From Acetobacteraceae bacterium (GTDB lineage Bacteria > Pseudomonadota > Alphaproteobacteria > Acetobacterales > Acetobacteraceae), in assembly GCA_947455205.1 (NCBI GenBank), contig CANGNF010000004.1:1-64000 (forward strand): a DNA stretch of 64,000 nucleotides, read 5' to 3'. Position 1 is the stretch's first letter; every line of letters begins with the position of its first letter. Both the position numbers and the translations under genes were made by a program. Positions 34,351 to 43,135 of the stretch are shown here, in pieces. The notes under the pieces were generated by a model. It did not search any database and was not told the DNA's origin. It saw only the letters and a program-made list of their open reading frames with translations.

Positions 34351-34874
34351 AGCGCCTCGCCCTGCTGCTGCTCACGCTCGCCGGTTGCGCCGGCAGCCAG
34401 AGCACCGTCCGCACCGTGCCGGCGGTGGACCTCAACCGCTATGCCGGCACCTGGTACGAGGTGGCGCGCTACCCCAACCGGTTCGAGGATGGCCGGGGGC
34501 TGGACTGCGCCGACGTGACCGCCGAATACGCGCTGCGGCCGGATGGCCAGGTCAGCGTCATCAACCGCTGCCGCAACGCGGTGGACGGCGTGCAGAAGGA
34601 TGCCCGCGGCACCGCCTATGCGGTGGAGGGCGCCGGCGGGGCCAGGCTGCGGGTCAGCTTCTTCTGGCCGTTCTACGGCGACTACTGGGTGCTGGGGCTG
34701 GCGCCGGACTACAGCTGGGCCGTGGTGGGCGACCCCGGGCGGGACTACCTGTGGGTGCTTTCCCGCACCGCGGTATTGCCGGCCGAGGCCTTCGCCGCGG
34801 CCATGGAAAGCGCACGGGCGCAGGGCTTCGACACGGCCCGGTTGAAGTGGACCGCGCAGGCGGCGGCGCGCTGA
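34347..34874 (+). CDS. Lipocalin family lipoprotein (Blc-like)
   Basis: The 175-residue precursor has a lipoprotein signal (MKRLALLLLTLAGCAG, lipobox Leu-Ala-Gly-Cys, Cys14). The lipocalin signature is LNRYAGTWYEVARYPNRFE, followed by VTAEYALRPDGQVSVINRC, FFWPFYGDYWVLGLAPDYSW and the late YLWVLSRT element. These match bacterial lipocalin Blc, an outer-membrane lipoprotein that binds fatty acids or lysophospholipids during envelope stress. It is co-translated with the preceding deacetylase-like gene through an ATGA overlap, although a shared pathway is not obvious. Confidence 0.93.
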   Translation: MKRLALLLLTLAGCAGSQSTVRTVPAVDLNRYAGTWYEVARYPNRFEDGRGLDCADVTAEYALRPDGQVSVINRCRNAVDGVQKDARGTAYAVEGAGGARLRVSFFWPFYGDYWVLGLAPDYSWAVVGDPGRDYLWVLSRTAVLPAEAFAAAMESARAQGFDTARLKWTAQAAAR

Positions 34875-34922
34875 ACCCTCCCCCGCCCACGGCGTTCGGC
34901 GCCGAGGACGAGGGAGACGAGC

Positions 34923-36095
34923 ATGCGCGCACTCTGCTGGCATGGCACCAAGGACATCCGCTGCGACACGGTCCCGGACCCGAAGATAGAACACCCGCGC
35001 GACGCCATCATCCGCATGACCGCCTGCGCGATCTGCGGCTCGGACCTGCATCTGTATGACGGCTTCATGCCGGGCATGGAGAGCGGCGACATCATGGGCC
35101 ACGAGTTCATGGGCGTGGTCGAGGAGGTCGGCAGCGAGGTCGGCGGCGCGCTGCGGAAGGGCGACCGCATCGTGGTGCCCTTCACCATCTGGTGCGGCGA
35201 CTGCGTGCAGTGCCGGCGCGGCAATTTCAGTGTCTGCGAGCGCAGCAACCGCAACAAGGCGGCGGCCGACAAGGTGTTCGGCCACGCCACGGCGGGGCTG
35301 TTCGGCTATTCCCACCTGACCGGCGGCTATGCCGGCGGCCAGGCCGAATACGTGCGGGTGCCCTTTGCCGACAAGACGCACATCAAGGTGCCGGAGCAGC
35401 TGAGCGACGAGCAGGTGCTGTTCCTGGGCGACATCTTCCCGACCGGCTGGCAGGCGGCGGTGCAATGCGACATCCAGCCGGGCGACACCGTGGCCATATG
35501 GGGCTGCGGCCCGGTCGGGCAGATGGCGGTCCGTTCCGCCGTGCTGCTGGGTGCGAAGCAGGTCATCGCCATCGACCGCGTGGCGGAGCGCCTGGCCATG
35601 GCGCGGGCCGGCGGCGCCACGACCATCGACTTTTCCAGCGAGAGCGTGGTGGAGCGGCTGAATGAGCTGACCCATGGCCGCGGGCCGGAGAAGTGCATCG
35701 ACGCCGTGGGCATGGAGGCGCATGCCGGCGGCACGATCGACGCGCTGCTGGACCGCGGCAAGCAGGCGGTGATGCTGGGCACCGACCGGCCGCATGTGCT
35801 GCGGGAGATGATGTATGTCTGCCAGCCCGCCGGCGTGCTTTCGGTGCCCGGGGTCTATGGCGGGGTGCTGGACAAGGTGCCGTTCGGCATGGCCATGAAC
35901 AAGGGCCTGACCATCCGCATGGGCCAGACGCATGTGAACCGCTGGACCGACGACCTGGTGAAGCGGATCGCCGATGGGCAGATCGACCCCAGCTTCGTCA
36001 TCACCCACCGGGTGGCGCTTGCCGAGGGGCCCGGCATGTACGAGACCTTCCGCGACAAGCTGGACGGCTGCATCAAGGTGGTGCTGAAGCCATGA
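34923..36095 (+). CDS. Zinc-dependent alcohol dehydrogenase, formaldehyde-dehydrogenase-like
   Basis: The 390-residue medium-chain dehydrogenase has catalytic zinc ligands in [13 protein letters not shown] and GHEFMG, and a structural zinc loop [15 protein letters not shown]. The nucleotide-binding motif is [12 protein letters not shown] followed by [11 protein letters not shown]. Its closest types are the glutathione-independent formaldehyde dehydrogenase/dismutase and threonine-dehydrogenase-like enzymes. NAD(P)-linked oxidation of a small alcohol or aldehyde is expected. GAGGGAGACGAGC gives a good ribosome site. The stop overlaps the next gene (ATGA). Confidence 0.93.
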   Translation: MRALCWHGTKDIRCDTVPDPKIEHPRDAIIRMTACAICGSDLHLYDGFMPGMESGDIMGHEFMGVVEEVGSEVGGALRKGDRIVVPFTIWCGDCVQCRRGNFSVCERSNRNKAAADKVFGHATAGLFGYSHLTGGYAGGQAEYVRVPFADKTHIKVPEQLSDEQVLFLGDIFPTGWQAAVQCDIQPGDTVAIWGCGPVGQMAVRSAVLLGAKQVIAIDRVAERLAMARAGGATTIDFSSESVVERLNELTHGRGPEKCIDAVGMEAHAGGTIDALLDRGKQAVMLGTDRPHVLREMMYVCQPAGVLSVPGVYGGVLDKVPFGMAMNKGLTIRMGQTHVNRWTDDLVKRIADGQIDPSFVITHRVALAEGPGMYETFRDKLDGCIKVVLKP

Positions 36096-36577
36096 GGGGC
36101 CTGGCAAGGGGCCTGGGCTGGTTCAGCCTGGCGCTGGGCGCCGTGGAATGGGTGGCGCCCGGGCGGGTGAGCGATGCGCTGGGGCTGCGCGGCCGGCATC
36201 GGCTGGTGCGGAGCTTCGGGCTGCGGGAGATCGCGACCGGCGCCGCCCTGCTGACGGCACGGGACCCGCGGCCTTTCCTGTGGGCGCGGGTGGCCGGGGA
36301 TGCGCTGGACCTGGGGCTGCTGGCCAGCGGGCTGGGGCGGCGAAATCCCAGGCGGGGCGCGGCGCTGGCGGCAACGCTGGCGGTGGTCGGGGTGGCGGCG
36401 CTGGACCTGGTCGCGGCGCGGCAGCCAAGGCGGAACCGGGCGCGGCGGCGCTGGGTGCGGGAGTATGCCCGGCGCAGCGGCATGCCGCGCCCGGCCAACG
36501 ACATGCGCGGCGCGGCGGCGGGCTTCGAGGTGCCGCGCGACTTCCGCATTCCGGACCCGCTGCGGCCGTGGAGCTGA
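36092..36577 (+). CDS. Membrane protein of unknown function, co-translated with the alcohol dehydrogenase
   Basis: The 161-residue product starts in the dehydrogenase stop (ATGA). It has hydrophobic segments around 5-20, 45-56, 70-82 and 91-108, for example [20 protein letters not shown] and [20 protein letters not shown] basic, probably cytoplasmic tail with [18 protein letters not shown] and [11 protein letters not shown] follows. This pattern of several short helices, then an Arg-rich tail, occurs in small membrane proteins found beside zinc dehydrogenases in related bacteria, but I know no function. Coupling to the enzyme gene suggests membrane anchoring or a related stress role. Confidence 0.75.
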   Translation: MRGLARGLGWFSLALGAVEWVAPGRVSDALGLRGRHRLVRSFGLREIATGAALLTARDPRPFLWARVAGDALDLGLLASGLGRRNPRRGAALAATLAVVGVAALDLVAARQPRRNRARRRWVREYARRSGMPRPANDMRGAAAGFEVPRDFRIPDPLRPWS

Positions 36578-36581
36578 GGCG

Positions 36582-37253
36582 TCAGGCCTGCAGCAGCGTC
36601 GCCAGGTAGAACGGCTTGCGGTGCTCGGCGGTGGTGCTGAGCGACGGGCACCAGCGGAAGGCGTCGTGGATGCGGGTGCTGCGGCGGCTCTCGGGGTCGG
36701 CGCGGAAGAAGTAGTGGTTGGCCAGCAGGCAGACCCCGCCCGGCTTCAGCAGCCGGGCGACGCGCATCGCCATGCTCTTCAAAAGCGCATCCGGCAGCGG
36801 CGAGAGGTAGTAGAGCACGTCCGCCACCGTCACCAGGTCGAACTGGCCATCCAACTCGTCCGGCAGTTCGGTGATGTCGTGGCAGGCGTAGTCCACATTG
36901 GCCAGGTCGGCGCTGCGGCGGGCGGCCTCGGCCAGGGCGGAGGGGGCGATGTCCACGCCGGTCACGCGGTCCGCCCGGCTGGCCAGGTGGCGGCTCAGCA
37001 GGCCCAGGCCACAGCCGAGGTCCAGCGCATGGTCGAAGCGACGATCCGGCAGCAGGCTGGCCAGGACCTCATACTTGCGGGCCTGGTAGCGGTAGCGGGC
37101 GGAGCCGGAGGCCCAGGGGTCGGCGCTTTCGGCGTAGACGCTTTCCAGCGCCCCGGCCTGGCCGAGCGTGGCGCGCAGCTTGGCGATGCGCGCATCGGTC
37201 CTGGCGCTTTGCAGGAACAGCCCGATATCCCGGGCGGACATGAAGAAGGCCAA
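36582..37253 (-). CDS. NodS-like SAM-dependent methyltransferase
   Basis: The 223-residue protein resembles the NodS/class I methyltransferases. An N-terminal helical part includes ESVYAESADPWASGSARYRYQARKY (positions 38-62). SAM loop I is ALDLGCGLGLLSRHLA, with VTGVDIAPSALAEA and the motif FDLVTVADVLYYL. A C-terminal LKPGGVCLLANHYF strand is also present. The DPW..Y.R..KY element is the region that recognises acyl/sugar acceptors in NodS, but no nod genes are here. The first Met is used, though an alternative four codons on is equally placed. It is convergent with the gene ending at 36577, four bases away. Confidence 0.9.
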   Translation of the reverse strand: MAFFMSARDIGLFLQSARTDARIAKLRATLGQAGALESVYAESADPWASGSARYRYQARKYEVLASLLPDRRFDHALDLGCGLGLLSRHLASRADRVTGVDIAPSALAEAARRSADLANVDYACHDITELPDELDGQFDLVTVADVLYYLSPLPDALLKSMAMRVARLLKPGGVCLLANHYFFRADPESRRSTRIHDAFRWCPSLSTTAEHRKPFYLATLLQA

Positions 37254-37257
37254 GTTT

Positions 37258-37279
37258 CCCCCTCGCGGTCGCGAGGGGG
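37258..37279 (-). terminator. Hairpin between the TRAP binding-protein gene and the methyltransferase gene
   Basis: CCCCCTCGCG and CGCGAGGGGG are perfect inverted repeats around GT. It lies 34 bases after the stop of the minus-strand gene at 37313 and just before the start of the next minus-strand gene. It lacks a U-tract, so it may be an intrinsic pause/terminator or an mRNA-stabilising 3' stem. It also sits in the 5' leader of the methyltransferase. Confidence 0.5.
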
Positions 37280-37312
37280 CGTTCTGGCATGTTCCTTAGC
37301 CAGGTTAAACAG

Positions 37313-38317
37313 TTACCTGAGGGCCGCCAGGTAGCGTTCCAGCAGGGCGCGGCCCTCGGGGCCGGCCTTCTGCGCCCATTCCTCGCGCTGGGTGTCGCCG
37401 ATGCGGCGCAGCCCGACCAGCAGGGATTCCGGCGCGCGGCCCACGGTCATGCCCTGGCTGCGCAGGCGCTGCATCATCACCGTCTCGCTTTCCTGCGCGC
37501 CGGCGCGGGCGCGGGCGGCCGCCTTGGTGGCGGCGGTGCGGAAGGCGGCCTGCAGTTCCGGTGAGAGTGCCTGGAAGGCGCGGGTGTTCACGAAGACCGC
37601 GTTGCGGGTCAGGGTGAAGCCGACATCATAGACATAGCGGCAATAATCCCAGGCGGCGCTGTCCACGCCGGTCTGCGCGCTGGTGATCATAGTGTTGGCG
37701 ATGCCGGTGGCGAAGGCCTGCGGCACGTCGGCGGCCTGCACCGTCACCGGCGTGGCGCCCAGCAGCTCCGCCATGCGGGAGATGATGGGCGACTGGGCGC
37801 GGAAGCGGACGCCGCGCAGGTCGTCCACCGTCTTCAACTCGGTCTTGGAATAGAAGGCCTGGGACGGCCAGCTGGCGACGTAGAGCAGCGTCAGCCCCTG
37901 GCGGGCCATGCGGGCCTCCAGCGCAGGGACCGTCACCTCGTTGAACTTCAGGATCTTGTCCCAGTTGTCCGCCAGGAAGGGGATGAAATCCATTTCGAAC
38001 AGCGGGTCTTCATTGCCATAGGCGCCCAGCAGCACCTCGCCCATCTGCGCCTGGCCGGTCTGCACCGCGCGCTTGATCTGGGCCAGCGGCATGAGGCTGG
38101 CATTGCTGTGCAGGGTGATGCCCAGGCTGCCGCGGCTGGCGGCCTCGACCTCGGTGATCATGCCGCGGATGGCCTGGGTGTGGTAATTCGCCTCCGGATA
38201 GGCAGTGGCCATGGTCCAGCGGGTTGCGGCCTGGGCCTGGGCGCGGCCCGGCAGGGCGGCGGCCAGCGGCAGCGCCAGCAGGGCGCGGCGGCGAAGGAAG
38301 GGGGCACGCAAGAACAT
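37313..38317 (-). CDS. TRAP transporter substrate-binding protein, DctP type (orphan)
   Basis: The 334-residue precursor has a signal peptide (LRRRALLALPLAAALPGRAQA). The TRAP dicarboxylate-binding domain shows WTMATAYPEANYHTQ, VQTGQAQMGEVLLG, LKTVDDLRGVRFRAQ (contains the family Arg that clamps the ligand carboxylate) and AWDYCRYVYDVGF. TRAP systems use a membrane ion gradient rather than ATP. No DctQ or DctM permease gene is nearby, so it must share a permease encoded elsewhere or be a relic. The start could be ATG 38317 or the GTG directly before it. Confidence 0.92.
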   Translation of the reverse strand: MFLRAPFLRRRALLALPLAAALPGRAQAQAATRWTMATAYPEANYHTQAIRGMITEVEAASRGSLGITLHSNASLMPLAQIKRAVQTGQAQMGEVLLGAYGNEDPLFEMDFIPFLADNWDKILKFNEVTVPALEARMARQGLTLLYVASWPSQAFYSKTELKTVDDLRGVRFRAQSPIISRMAELLGATPVTVQAADVPQAFATGIANTMITSAQTGVDSAAWDYCRYVYDVGFTLTRNAVFVNTRAFQALSPELQAAFRTAATKAAARARAGAQESETVMMQRLRSQGMTVGRAPESLLVGLRRIGDTQREEWAQKAGPEGRALLERYLAALR

Positions 38318-38417
38318 CACCTGTCGTCTCCGATCTGGTGTGGTCCCGGCGTGGTTCTCCCTTGATTGCTACTGTGCCGGTGGCAGGGCGTGCTGGCCAG
38401 CGCTGATTGCGCCGGCC

Positions 38418-38645
38418 TCAGCGAATGCCGCGCGGGCCGGGCGACATGCCACCGGGGAAGTTGGGGTCGGCGCCGATGTTGTAGTCGCGGTTGATGTCCC
38501 GCGCGCCCGACGGGGCCAGGTAGGGCCCGCTGGTGGCGGTGCTGCCGATGGGCTGGCTGGCGATGGAGCGCCGCGGCGGGTCGTTGCCGGCGCAGGCGGC
38601 CAGGGTCAGGCCGGCAAGGGCAAGGGTCAGGAGCGGGGCGCGCAT
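38418..38645 (-). CDS. Small putative lipoprotein (75 residues)
   Basis: The product MRAPLLTLALAGLTLAACAGN has a convincing lipobox (Leu-Ala-Ala-Cys, Cys17). The remaining 58 residues are polar and Pro/Gly-rich with no recognisable domain (RDINRDYNIGADPNFPGG). Start 38645 follows a GAGGAA ribosome site, and nine upstream in-frame codons lack one. It is probably a short envelope lipoprotein. No function can be named. Confidence 0.65.
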   Translation of the reverse strand: MRAPLLTLALAGLTLAACAGNDPPRRSIASQPIGSTATSGPYLAPSGARDINRDYNIGADPNFPGGMSPGPRGIR

Positions 38646-38697
38646 GGCGGGTTCCTCGGCGTTGTTACGCACCGCAACGCCGCCGGTGGGCGCCGGT

Positions 38698-39576
38698 TCA
38701 GCCCAGCTCGAAGCTGGTGATGCCCCAGACCCGGGCGGCGTCGAAACCGGGCGGCGGGCGGGTGTACATGCGCGCGGTCTCGAACACCGGGGCCATGCCG
38801 GCGCGCTCCGCCATCGCCACGGCGGCGCGGTGCGGCTCGGCCACGTCCAGGAAGATCGGGCCGGGCGGGGCGGCGGCGGCGAGGGCGGCGAAGAGGGTCT
38901 CGGCGGCCGCCTGGTCGTCGGCGAAGACCGGGCCGAGCTTGGCGCCGGCCGGACAGGGCCGCATGACGCCGAGGCCGGCGATGGCGCCGTCCCGCACCAC
39001 CGCCAGTGCGTGGTGGCCAGGCTGGGTCAGCCAGGCGCGGAGGAAGGCCTCGCGCCCGGCCGGGACGCAGGCGCGGTCATAGGCCGCGATGGCGGCGAAG
39101 GGCAGCGTGGCGGCGGGCACCACGGCGCCGGCGGGTGGCGGGGCCGGGCGGGCGCCCTCCAGCCCGTAGCGGATATTGCGGTGGGCCAGGGTGAAGCCGG
39201 CGCGGCGGTAGTTGTCCTGCTGCGCCACCACGCCGTCCAGCCCGACGCAGCGGCCTTCCAGGTGCTGCATGGCGCGCTGCCAGAGCGCCAGGCCCAGCCC
39301 GCTGCCACGGTGCTGCGGCCGGACGATGTAGCAGCCGAGGAAGCCGTAGTCGGCGCCGTAGCGGACCACGCTGATGCTGGCGACCGGGGCGCCATCCAGC
39401 TCGCCCAGCCAGAAGCCGCCGGGGTCGGCGGCCCAGAACGCGTCGGCGTCACGGGGGCCGGGGTTCCAGCCCTCCTCGGCGGCCCAGGCGATGGCCTGGT
39501 CCAGCTCCTCTCGCCGCATCTGCCGGCAGCGGTAGCCGGCCGGCGCCTGGGCGTCCGGCAGGTCGGGCGTGGTCAC
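38698..39576 (-). CDS. Tandem-domain GNAT acetyltransferase (GTG start)
   Basis: The 292-residue protein has an N-terminal GNAT domain (about 15-140) with GFLGCYIVRPQHRGSGLGLAL as the acetyl-CoA loop. A C-terminal second domain (about 150-285, YDRACVPAGREAFLRAWL then MAERAGMAPVFETARMYT) matches the GNAT_C/DUF1248-like half seen in YitH-type proteins. It starts at GTG 39576 inside the stop of the upstream SDR gene (GTGA), so the two are co-translated. The acceptor is unknown. Confidence 0.88.
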   Translation of the reverse strand: MTTPDLPDAQAPAGYRCRQMRREELDQAIAWAAEEGWNPGPRDADAFWAADPGGFWLGELDGAPVASISVVRYGADYGFLGCYIVRPQHRGSGLGLALWQRAMQHLEGRCVGLDGVVAQQDNYRRAGFTLAHRNIRYGLEGARPAPPPAGAVVPAATLPFAAIAAYDRACVPAGREAFLRAWLTQPGHHALAVVRDGAIAGLGVMRPCPAGAKLGPVFADDQAAAETLFAALAAAAPPGPIFLDVAEPHRAAVAMAERAGMAPVFETARMYTRPPPGFDAARVWGITSFELG

Positions 39577-40328
39577 ACCATCACGTCCCCGCCGTTGGGC
39601 GACAGGCAGGCGCCCACATAGAAATCCCCGCCCGGCCCGGCCAGCAGCAGCGCGGTGGCGGCAATGTCCTCCACCCGGCCGATGCGGCCGACCGGCAGCT
39701 GCCCGGCGATCATGTCCTTCCATTCCGGGCCGCGGACGCGGGTCAGGTCGGTGTCGATCGGGCCGGGGGCGATGGCGTTGACCAGCACGCCGCGGGGCGC
39801 GCCCTCCCACGCCAGGGCGCGGGTGAAGCCGAGGATGGCGCCCTTGGCGGTGATGTAGGGGGTGATGTTGGCGCCGCCCTTGAATACCAGTTGGCTGCAC
39901 TGGTTGATGATCTTGCCGCCGCCGCGCGCCACCATGCCGGCGAAGACGTGCTGCGCCATGAAGAACATGCCCTTCACGTGCACATCCATCATGCGGTCGT
40001 AGGTTTCCTCGGTCACGCCCTCGAACGGGCCGCGCAGGTTGATGCCGGCGTTGTTCATCAGGATGCCGCAGGGGCCGAGCGCGGCCTCGGCGGCCTCGGC
40101 GAAGCGCCTGGTCGCGGCGATGTCGGCGACATCGGCGTCGAAGGCGAAGGCGCGGCGGCCCATGGCGGTGACCTCCGCGACCAGGCTGGCGGCGTGTTCC
40201 GCGTCGTCCATGGCGCAGATCGCCACGTCGGCACCGGCATCGGCGAAGGCCAACGCGATGGCGCGGCCGATGCCGCGGCTGCCGCCGGTGATGTAGGCGA
40301 CCTTGCCGGCGAGGGGGTGCGGGTTCAT
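39573..40328 (-). CDS. Short-chain dehydrogenase/reductase (SDR)
   Basis: The 251-residue enzyme has the classical SDR layout. The cofactor loop is AYITGGSRGIGRAIAL. The NNAG motif is in MNNAGINLRG. The active site is Tyr-x-x-x-Lys in ITPYITAKGAILG, and the strand VLVNAIAPGPIDTDL follows. Asp/Ala residues after beta-2 (ADVAICAMDD) suggest NAD rather than NADP. It would reduce or oxidise a small carbonyl/hydroxyl compound. It is co-translated with the GNAT gene downstream and divergent from the thioesterase gene at 40409 (80-base shared promoter space). Confidence 0.93.
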   Translation of the reverse strand: MNPHPLAGKVAYITGGSRGIGRAIALAFADAGADVAICAMDDAEHAASLVAEVTAMGRRAFAFDADVADIAATRRFAEAAEAALGPCGILMNNAGINLRGPFEGVTEETYDRMMDVHVKGMFFMAQHVFAGMVARGGGKIINQCSQLVFKGGANITPYITAKGAILGFTRALAWEGAPRGVLVNAIAPGPIDTDLTRVRGPEWKDMIAGQLPVGRIGRVEDIAATALLLAGPGGDFYVGACLSPNGGDVMV

Positions 40329-40408
40329 GCGCGGTCTCCGTTTCGGCGCCCAGGGAACCGCAGCCGGGGCGGCTGTGCAACCTGGCCTGGCGTGGTAAGG
40401 CGCGGGGC

Positions 40409-40825
40409 ATGACCGAGACCGTTTCCGTCGCCGCCATCCAGGCCACCATGCGCGCCGGCGTGCCGCTGACCGACGCCTGGGGGGTGGAGGTGCTGAGCGC
40501 CGCCGATGGCGTGGCCCTGCTGCGGCTGCCGCATGCGCCGATACTGCTGCGCCCGGGTGGCGTCATCTCCGGCCCCGCGCTGATGGGGCTGGCGGATGCC
40601 GCCTTCTGGTGCGCCATGCTGTCGCTGAGCGAAGGGCGGGACGAGAGCCTGACCAGCAACCTCAACATCAGCTTTTTGCGCCGGGTGCCGCCGCGGGCGG
40701 TGCTGGCGGAGGCGCGGGTGCTGAAGCGCGGCCGGGTGCTGGCCTATGGCGAGGTGAACATCCGCAGCGAGGGCGGCGAGGAGGTGCTGGCGCATGTCAC
40801 CACCACCTGGGCGGTGGCGAAGTAA
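40409..40825 (+). CDS. PaaI-type hotdog thioesterase
   Basis: The 138-residue single hotdog domain has LRPGGVISGPALMGLADAAFW, whose central helix segment carries the catalytic Asp of PaaI/4HBT thioesterases, and LTSNLNISFLRRVP for the substrate tunnel. It likely hydrolyses an acyl-CoA, perhaps aromatic. No CoA ligase or beta-oxidation gene is adjacent. The start is the only Met that leaves the family N-terminus intact. Confidence 0.9.
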   Translation: MTETVSVAAIQATMRAGVPLTDAWGVEVLSAADGVALLRLPHAPILLRPGGVISGPALMGLADAAFWCAMLSLSEGRDESLTSNLNISFLRRVPPRAVLAEARVLKRGRVLAYGEVNIRSEGGEEVLAHVTTTWAVAK

Positions 40826-40894
40826 CGCGGGGCGCCCGGCCATTCCATTACCCGGCCGTCATCCCTAGAATGTCGGCAACCGGGAATCGATACC

Positions 40895-41647
40895 ATGCGC
40901 CTGAAAACCCTGCTGCCGGCCCTGCTCGGCGCCCTGCTGCTGCTGGCCCCGCCGGCCCGCGCTACCGACGAGATCCAGGTCTATACCGGGGAGATCGCGG
41001 CGCCGGGCGAATGGTCGCTGCTGCAGCACCTGAATTACGGCTTCACCCGTCGCAAGGGCACCGACCGCAGCATGATCAACGCCTTCCGCACCGTGAACGG
41101 CACGCCGGAGTTGGCCTATGGCGTGACCGATTGGTACGAGACCGGGCTGTACCTGCCCTTCGCGGCGCGGGATGACCGGTTCTTCCCGGGCGGGGCCAAG
41201 TTCCGCAACCTGTTCGTGTCGCCGGATGCGGCCAACCGCACTTTCTTCTACGGCCTCAACACCGAGATTTCCTGGGCGCCGCAGCGGTTTTCCCGCAGCC
41301 GCTGGAACGTGGAGTTCCGGCCGATCCTGGGCTTCAACCTCGGGCGCTGGCAGATCGTCTCCAACCCCATCGTGGGCCTGGGGCTGGGCGGCAAGCAGCC
41401 GGATGCGTTCCTGCCGGCCAACCGGATCTTCTACACCGTGCAGGAAGACCTGGCGGTGGGCGTGGAGACCTATTCCGACCTGGGCAGCTTCGGCCATTTC
41501 GGCAAGTTCAACCAGCAGGCCCACCAGGTCTTCGCCGCCGCCGACTTCCGCGTGTTCGGGCTGGACGTGAATTTCGGCGTCGGCCGCGGGCTGACCCCGG
41601 CCAGCGACCGCTGGATGGTGAAGACGATCTTCGGCTTCAGCTTCTGA
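40895..41647 (+). CDS. Outer-membrane-like hypothetical protein
   Basis: The 250-residue precursor has a signal peptide (MRLKTLLPALLGALLLLAPPARA). It then reads as alternating beta strands with aromatic girdles (WSLLQHLNYGFT, YGVTDWYETGLYLPF, WNVEFRPILGFNLG) and ends in FGFSF. A terminal Phe is a common outer-membrane insertion signal. No named family is evident to me, although copper-resistance and 'transporter' barrel proteins of similar size look alike. A role as a small beta-barrel channel is inference. The tandem repeats at 41651 begin just after its stop. Confidence 0.8.
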   Translation: MRLKTLLPALLGALLLLAPPARATDEIQVYTGEIAAPGEWSLLQHLNYGFTRRKGTDRSMINAFRTVNGTPELAYGVTDWYETGLYLPFAARDDRFFPGGAKFRNLFVSPDAANRTFFYGLNTEISWAPQRFSRSRWNVEFRPILGFNLGRWQIVSNPIVGLGLGGKQPDAFLPANRIFYTVQEDLAVGVETYSDLGSFGHFGKFNQQAHQVFAAADFRVFGLDVNFGVGRGLTPASDRWMVKTIFGFSF

Positions 41648-41650
41648 GCG

Positions 41651-41758
41651 CTTTTCGGTCGCGCCGGAGGCGCGCGACCATACCGTAACGCCGGAGGCGC
41701 GCGACCCCACGGTAGCGCCGGCGGCGCGCGGCTACTCCACGGTAGCGCCGGAAGCCCG
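41651..41758 (-). repeat. Degenerate tandem repeat made from the 3' end of the downstream-facing Bug-type gene
   Basis: On the minus strand the gene ends ...RASGATVE-stop at 41732. The three following 27-30 bp units read RAAGATVG, RASGVTVW and RASGATEK in the same frame. Each unit holds an inverted repeat, for example GTCGCGC/GCGCGAC. The array fills the gap between convergent genes and may act as a bidirectional terminator. Comparable arrays follow the Bug-type genes at 46545 and 54947. Confidence 0.8.
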
Positions 41759-42673
41759 CACCGCCTCGCGCCAGCGTTCGATGTCCGCGCGCAGGAAGGC
41801 GGCGAAGTCGGCGGTGCTGCCGGCGACGATCCGCACGCCCTGCGGCTCCAGCTTCTCGCGCATCGCCTGGCTGGTCATGGCCGCCTGGATGGCGCCGTGC
41901 AGCCGGGCGATCACCGCGGGCGGGGTGCCGCCGGGAGCCAGGAAGCCCTGCCAGCCCACCGCGTCGAAGCCCGTCAGGCCCTGTTCCGCCAGGGTCGGCA
42001 CGTCAGGCGCCTGCGGTAGCCGCTGGGCGCTGGTGATGCCCAGCGCCCGCACCGCGCCGCTCCGCATATGCGGCAGGGCGGTCGGCGGGTCGTTCGAGAG
42101 GGCTTCGACCTGGTGGCCCAGCAGCGCCTGCAGCGCCGGGGCGGCGCCGTTGTAGGGCACATGCGTCACCTGGATGCCGGCGCGCAGCGTGAACAGCACG
42201 AAGGCCAGATGCGGGAAGGTGCCGTTGCCGGCGCTGCTGAAGTTCAGCGCGCCGGGGCGGGCGCGGGCATCGGCCAGGAACTCCGGCAGCGTCCGGTACG
42301 GTGTGGCGCCGTGCACCAGGATGAAGTTGGGCACCGCGACGGCCTGGATGATGGGGGCGAAGGCGGTCAGCGTCTCGTAGGGCAGGGATTTGTACAGGCT
42401 GGGGTTCACCGCCAGGTTGGTGTTGCCCAGCAGCAGCGTGGTGCCATCCGGCGCTGCCTGGGCGACCACGCGAGCGCCGACGATGCCGCCGGCACCGGGG
42501 CGGTTGTCGATGACCACGGGCTGGCCGAGCCGCTCGCGCAGCGCCTCCCCCACCAGGCGGGCCATGACATCCGCCAAGCCGCCGGGTGGGAAGGGCACGA
42601 CGATGGAGATGGGCTGCGCGCGGGCCGGCAGGGTGGCCAGGGCCAGCAGCATGGCGGCCAGGATGGCGCGCAT
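41732..42673 (-). CDS. Tripartite tricarboxylate transporter (Bug) family substrate-binding protein 1
   Basis: The 313-residue precursor has a signal peptide (MRAILAAMLLALATLPARAQ). The Bug-family landmarks are PISIVVPFPPGGLADVMAR, VVIDNRPGAGGIVGA, APDGTTLLLGNTNLAVNP and HVPYNGAAPALQALLGHQVE. It should bind a carboxylate or related anion in the periplasm and deliver it to a TctAB-type permease. None is encoded in the window. ATG 42673 follows GGAGGAAACCCCC. The last codons are repeated downstream (see the repeat at 41651). This is one of three such genes here, not closely similar to each other beyond family motifs. Confidence 0.93.
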   Translation of the reverse strand: MRAILAAMLLALATLPARAQPISIVVPFPPGGLADVMARLVGEALRERLGQPVVIDNRPGAGGIVGARVVAQAAPDGTTLLLGNTNLAVNPSLYKSLPYETLTAFAPIIQAVAVPNFILVHGATPYRTLPEFLADARARPGALNFSSAGNGTFPHLAFVLFTLRAGIQVTHVPYNGAAPALQALLGHQVEALSNDPPTALPHMRSGAVRALGITSAQRLPQAPDVPTLAEQGLTGFDAVGWQGFLAPGGTPPAVIARLHGAIQAAMTSQAMREKLEPQGVRIVAGSTADFAAFLRADIERWREAVRASGATVE

Positions 42674-42749
42674 GGGGGTTTCCTCCGGTGGTTCTTGCGG
42701 GCCATGCTGCCACTTGGCGCGTACGGCGCAAACAGGGGGAGTTAGCGAC

Positions 42750-43133
42750 ATGTCCAAGCCGGTGACGCTGGAACTGCTGAAGCAGATCGGCCTGGCCTTC
42801 TGCAGCCGGGACGTGGACCGGATCATGTCCTTCTTCACCGAGGGCGCGATCTTCTACATGGCATCAGGGCCCGAGGCGGTGGGCCGCACGGTGGTCGGCA
42901 AGGCCGCCATCCACAAGGTCTTCGCCGACCGGTTCGCGGTGATCCCGGACATGTACTGGGCGCCGGAATACGACGTGGTGGCCGGGCCGGACCGCGGCGT
43001 CAGCGTGTGGCGGGTCACCGGGACGCATGCGGATGGCAGCCGGCTGGACGCCCAGGGCTGCGACCTGTTCGAGTTCCGCGACGGGCTGATCTGGAAGAAG
43101 GACACCTACTGGAAGATCGTCCGGCCGGATTGA
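42750..43133 (+). CDS. SnoaL/NTF2-like protein
   Basis: The 127-residue alpha+beta-barrel protein has LLKQIGLAFCSRDVDRIMSFF, the strand AIFYMASGPEAVGRTVVGKAAIHKVF, and a closing strand LFEFRDGLIWKKDTYWKIV. SnoaL-like folds include cyclases, isomerases and dehydratases as well as non-enzymatic binding proteins, so no reaction is assigned. It is divergent from Bug-type gene 1 (76-base gap with AGGGGGAG ribosome site). A structured intergenic element separates it from the flavin monooxygenase gene. Confidence 0.85.
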   Translation: MSKPVTLELLKQIGLAFCSRDVDRIMSFFTEGAIFYMASGPEAVGRTVVGKAAIHKVFADRFAVIPDMYWAPEYDVVAGPDRGVSVWRVTGTHADGSRLDAQGCDLFEFRDGLIWKKDTYWKIVRPD

Positions 43134-43135
43134 TA

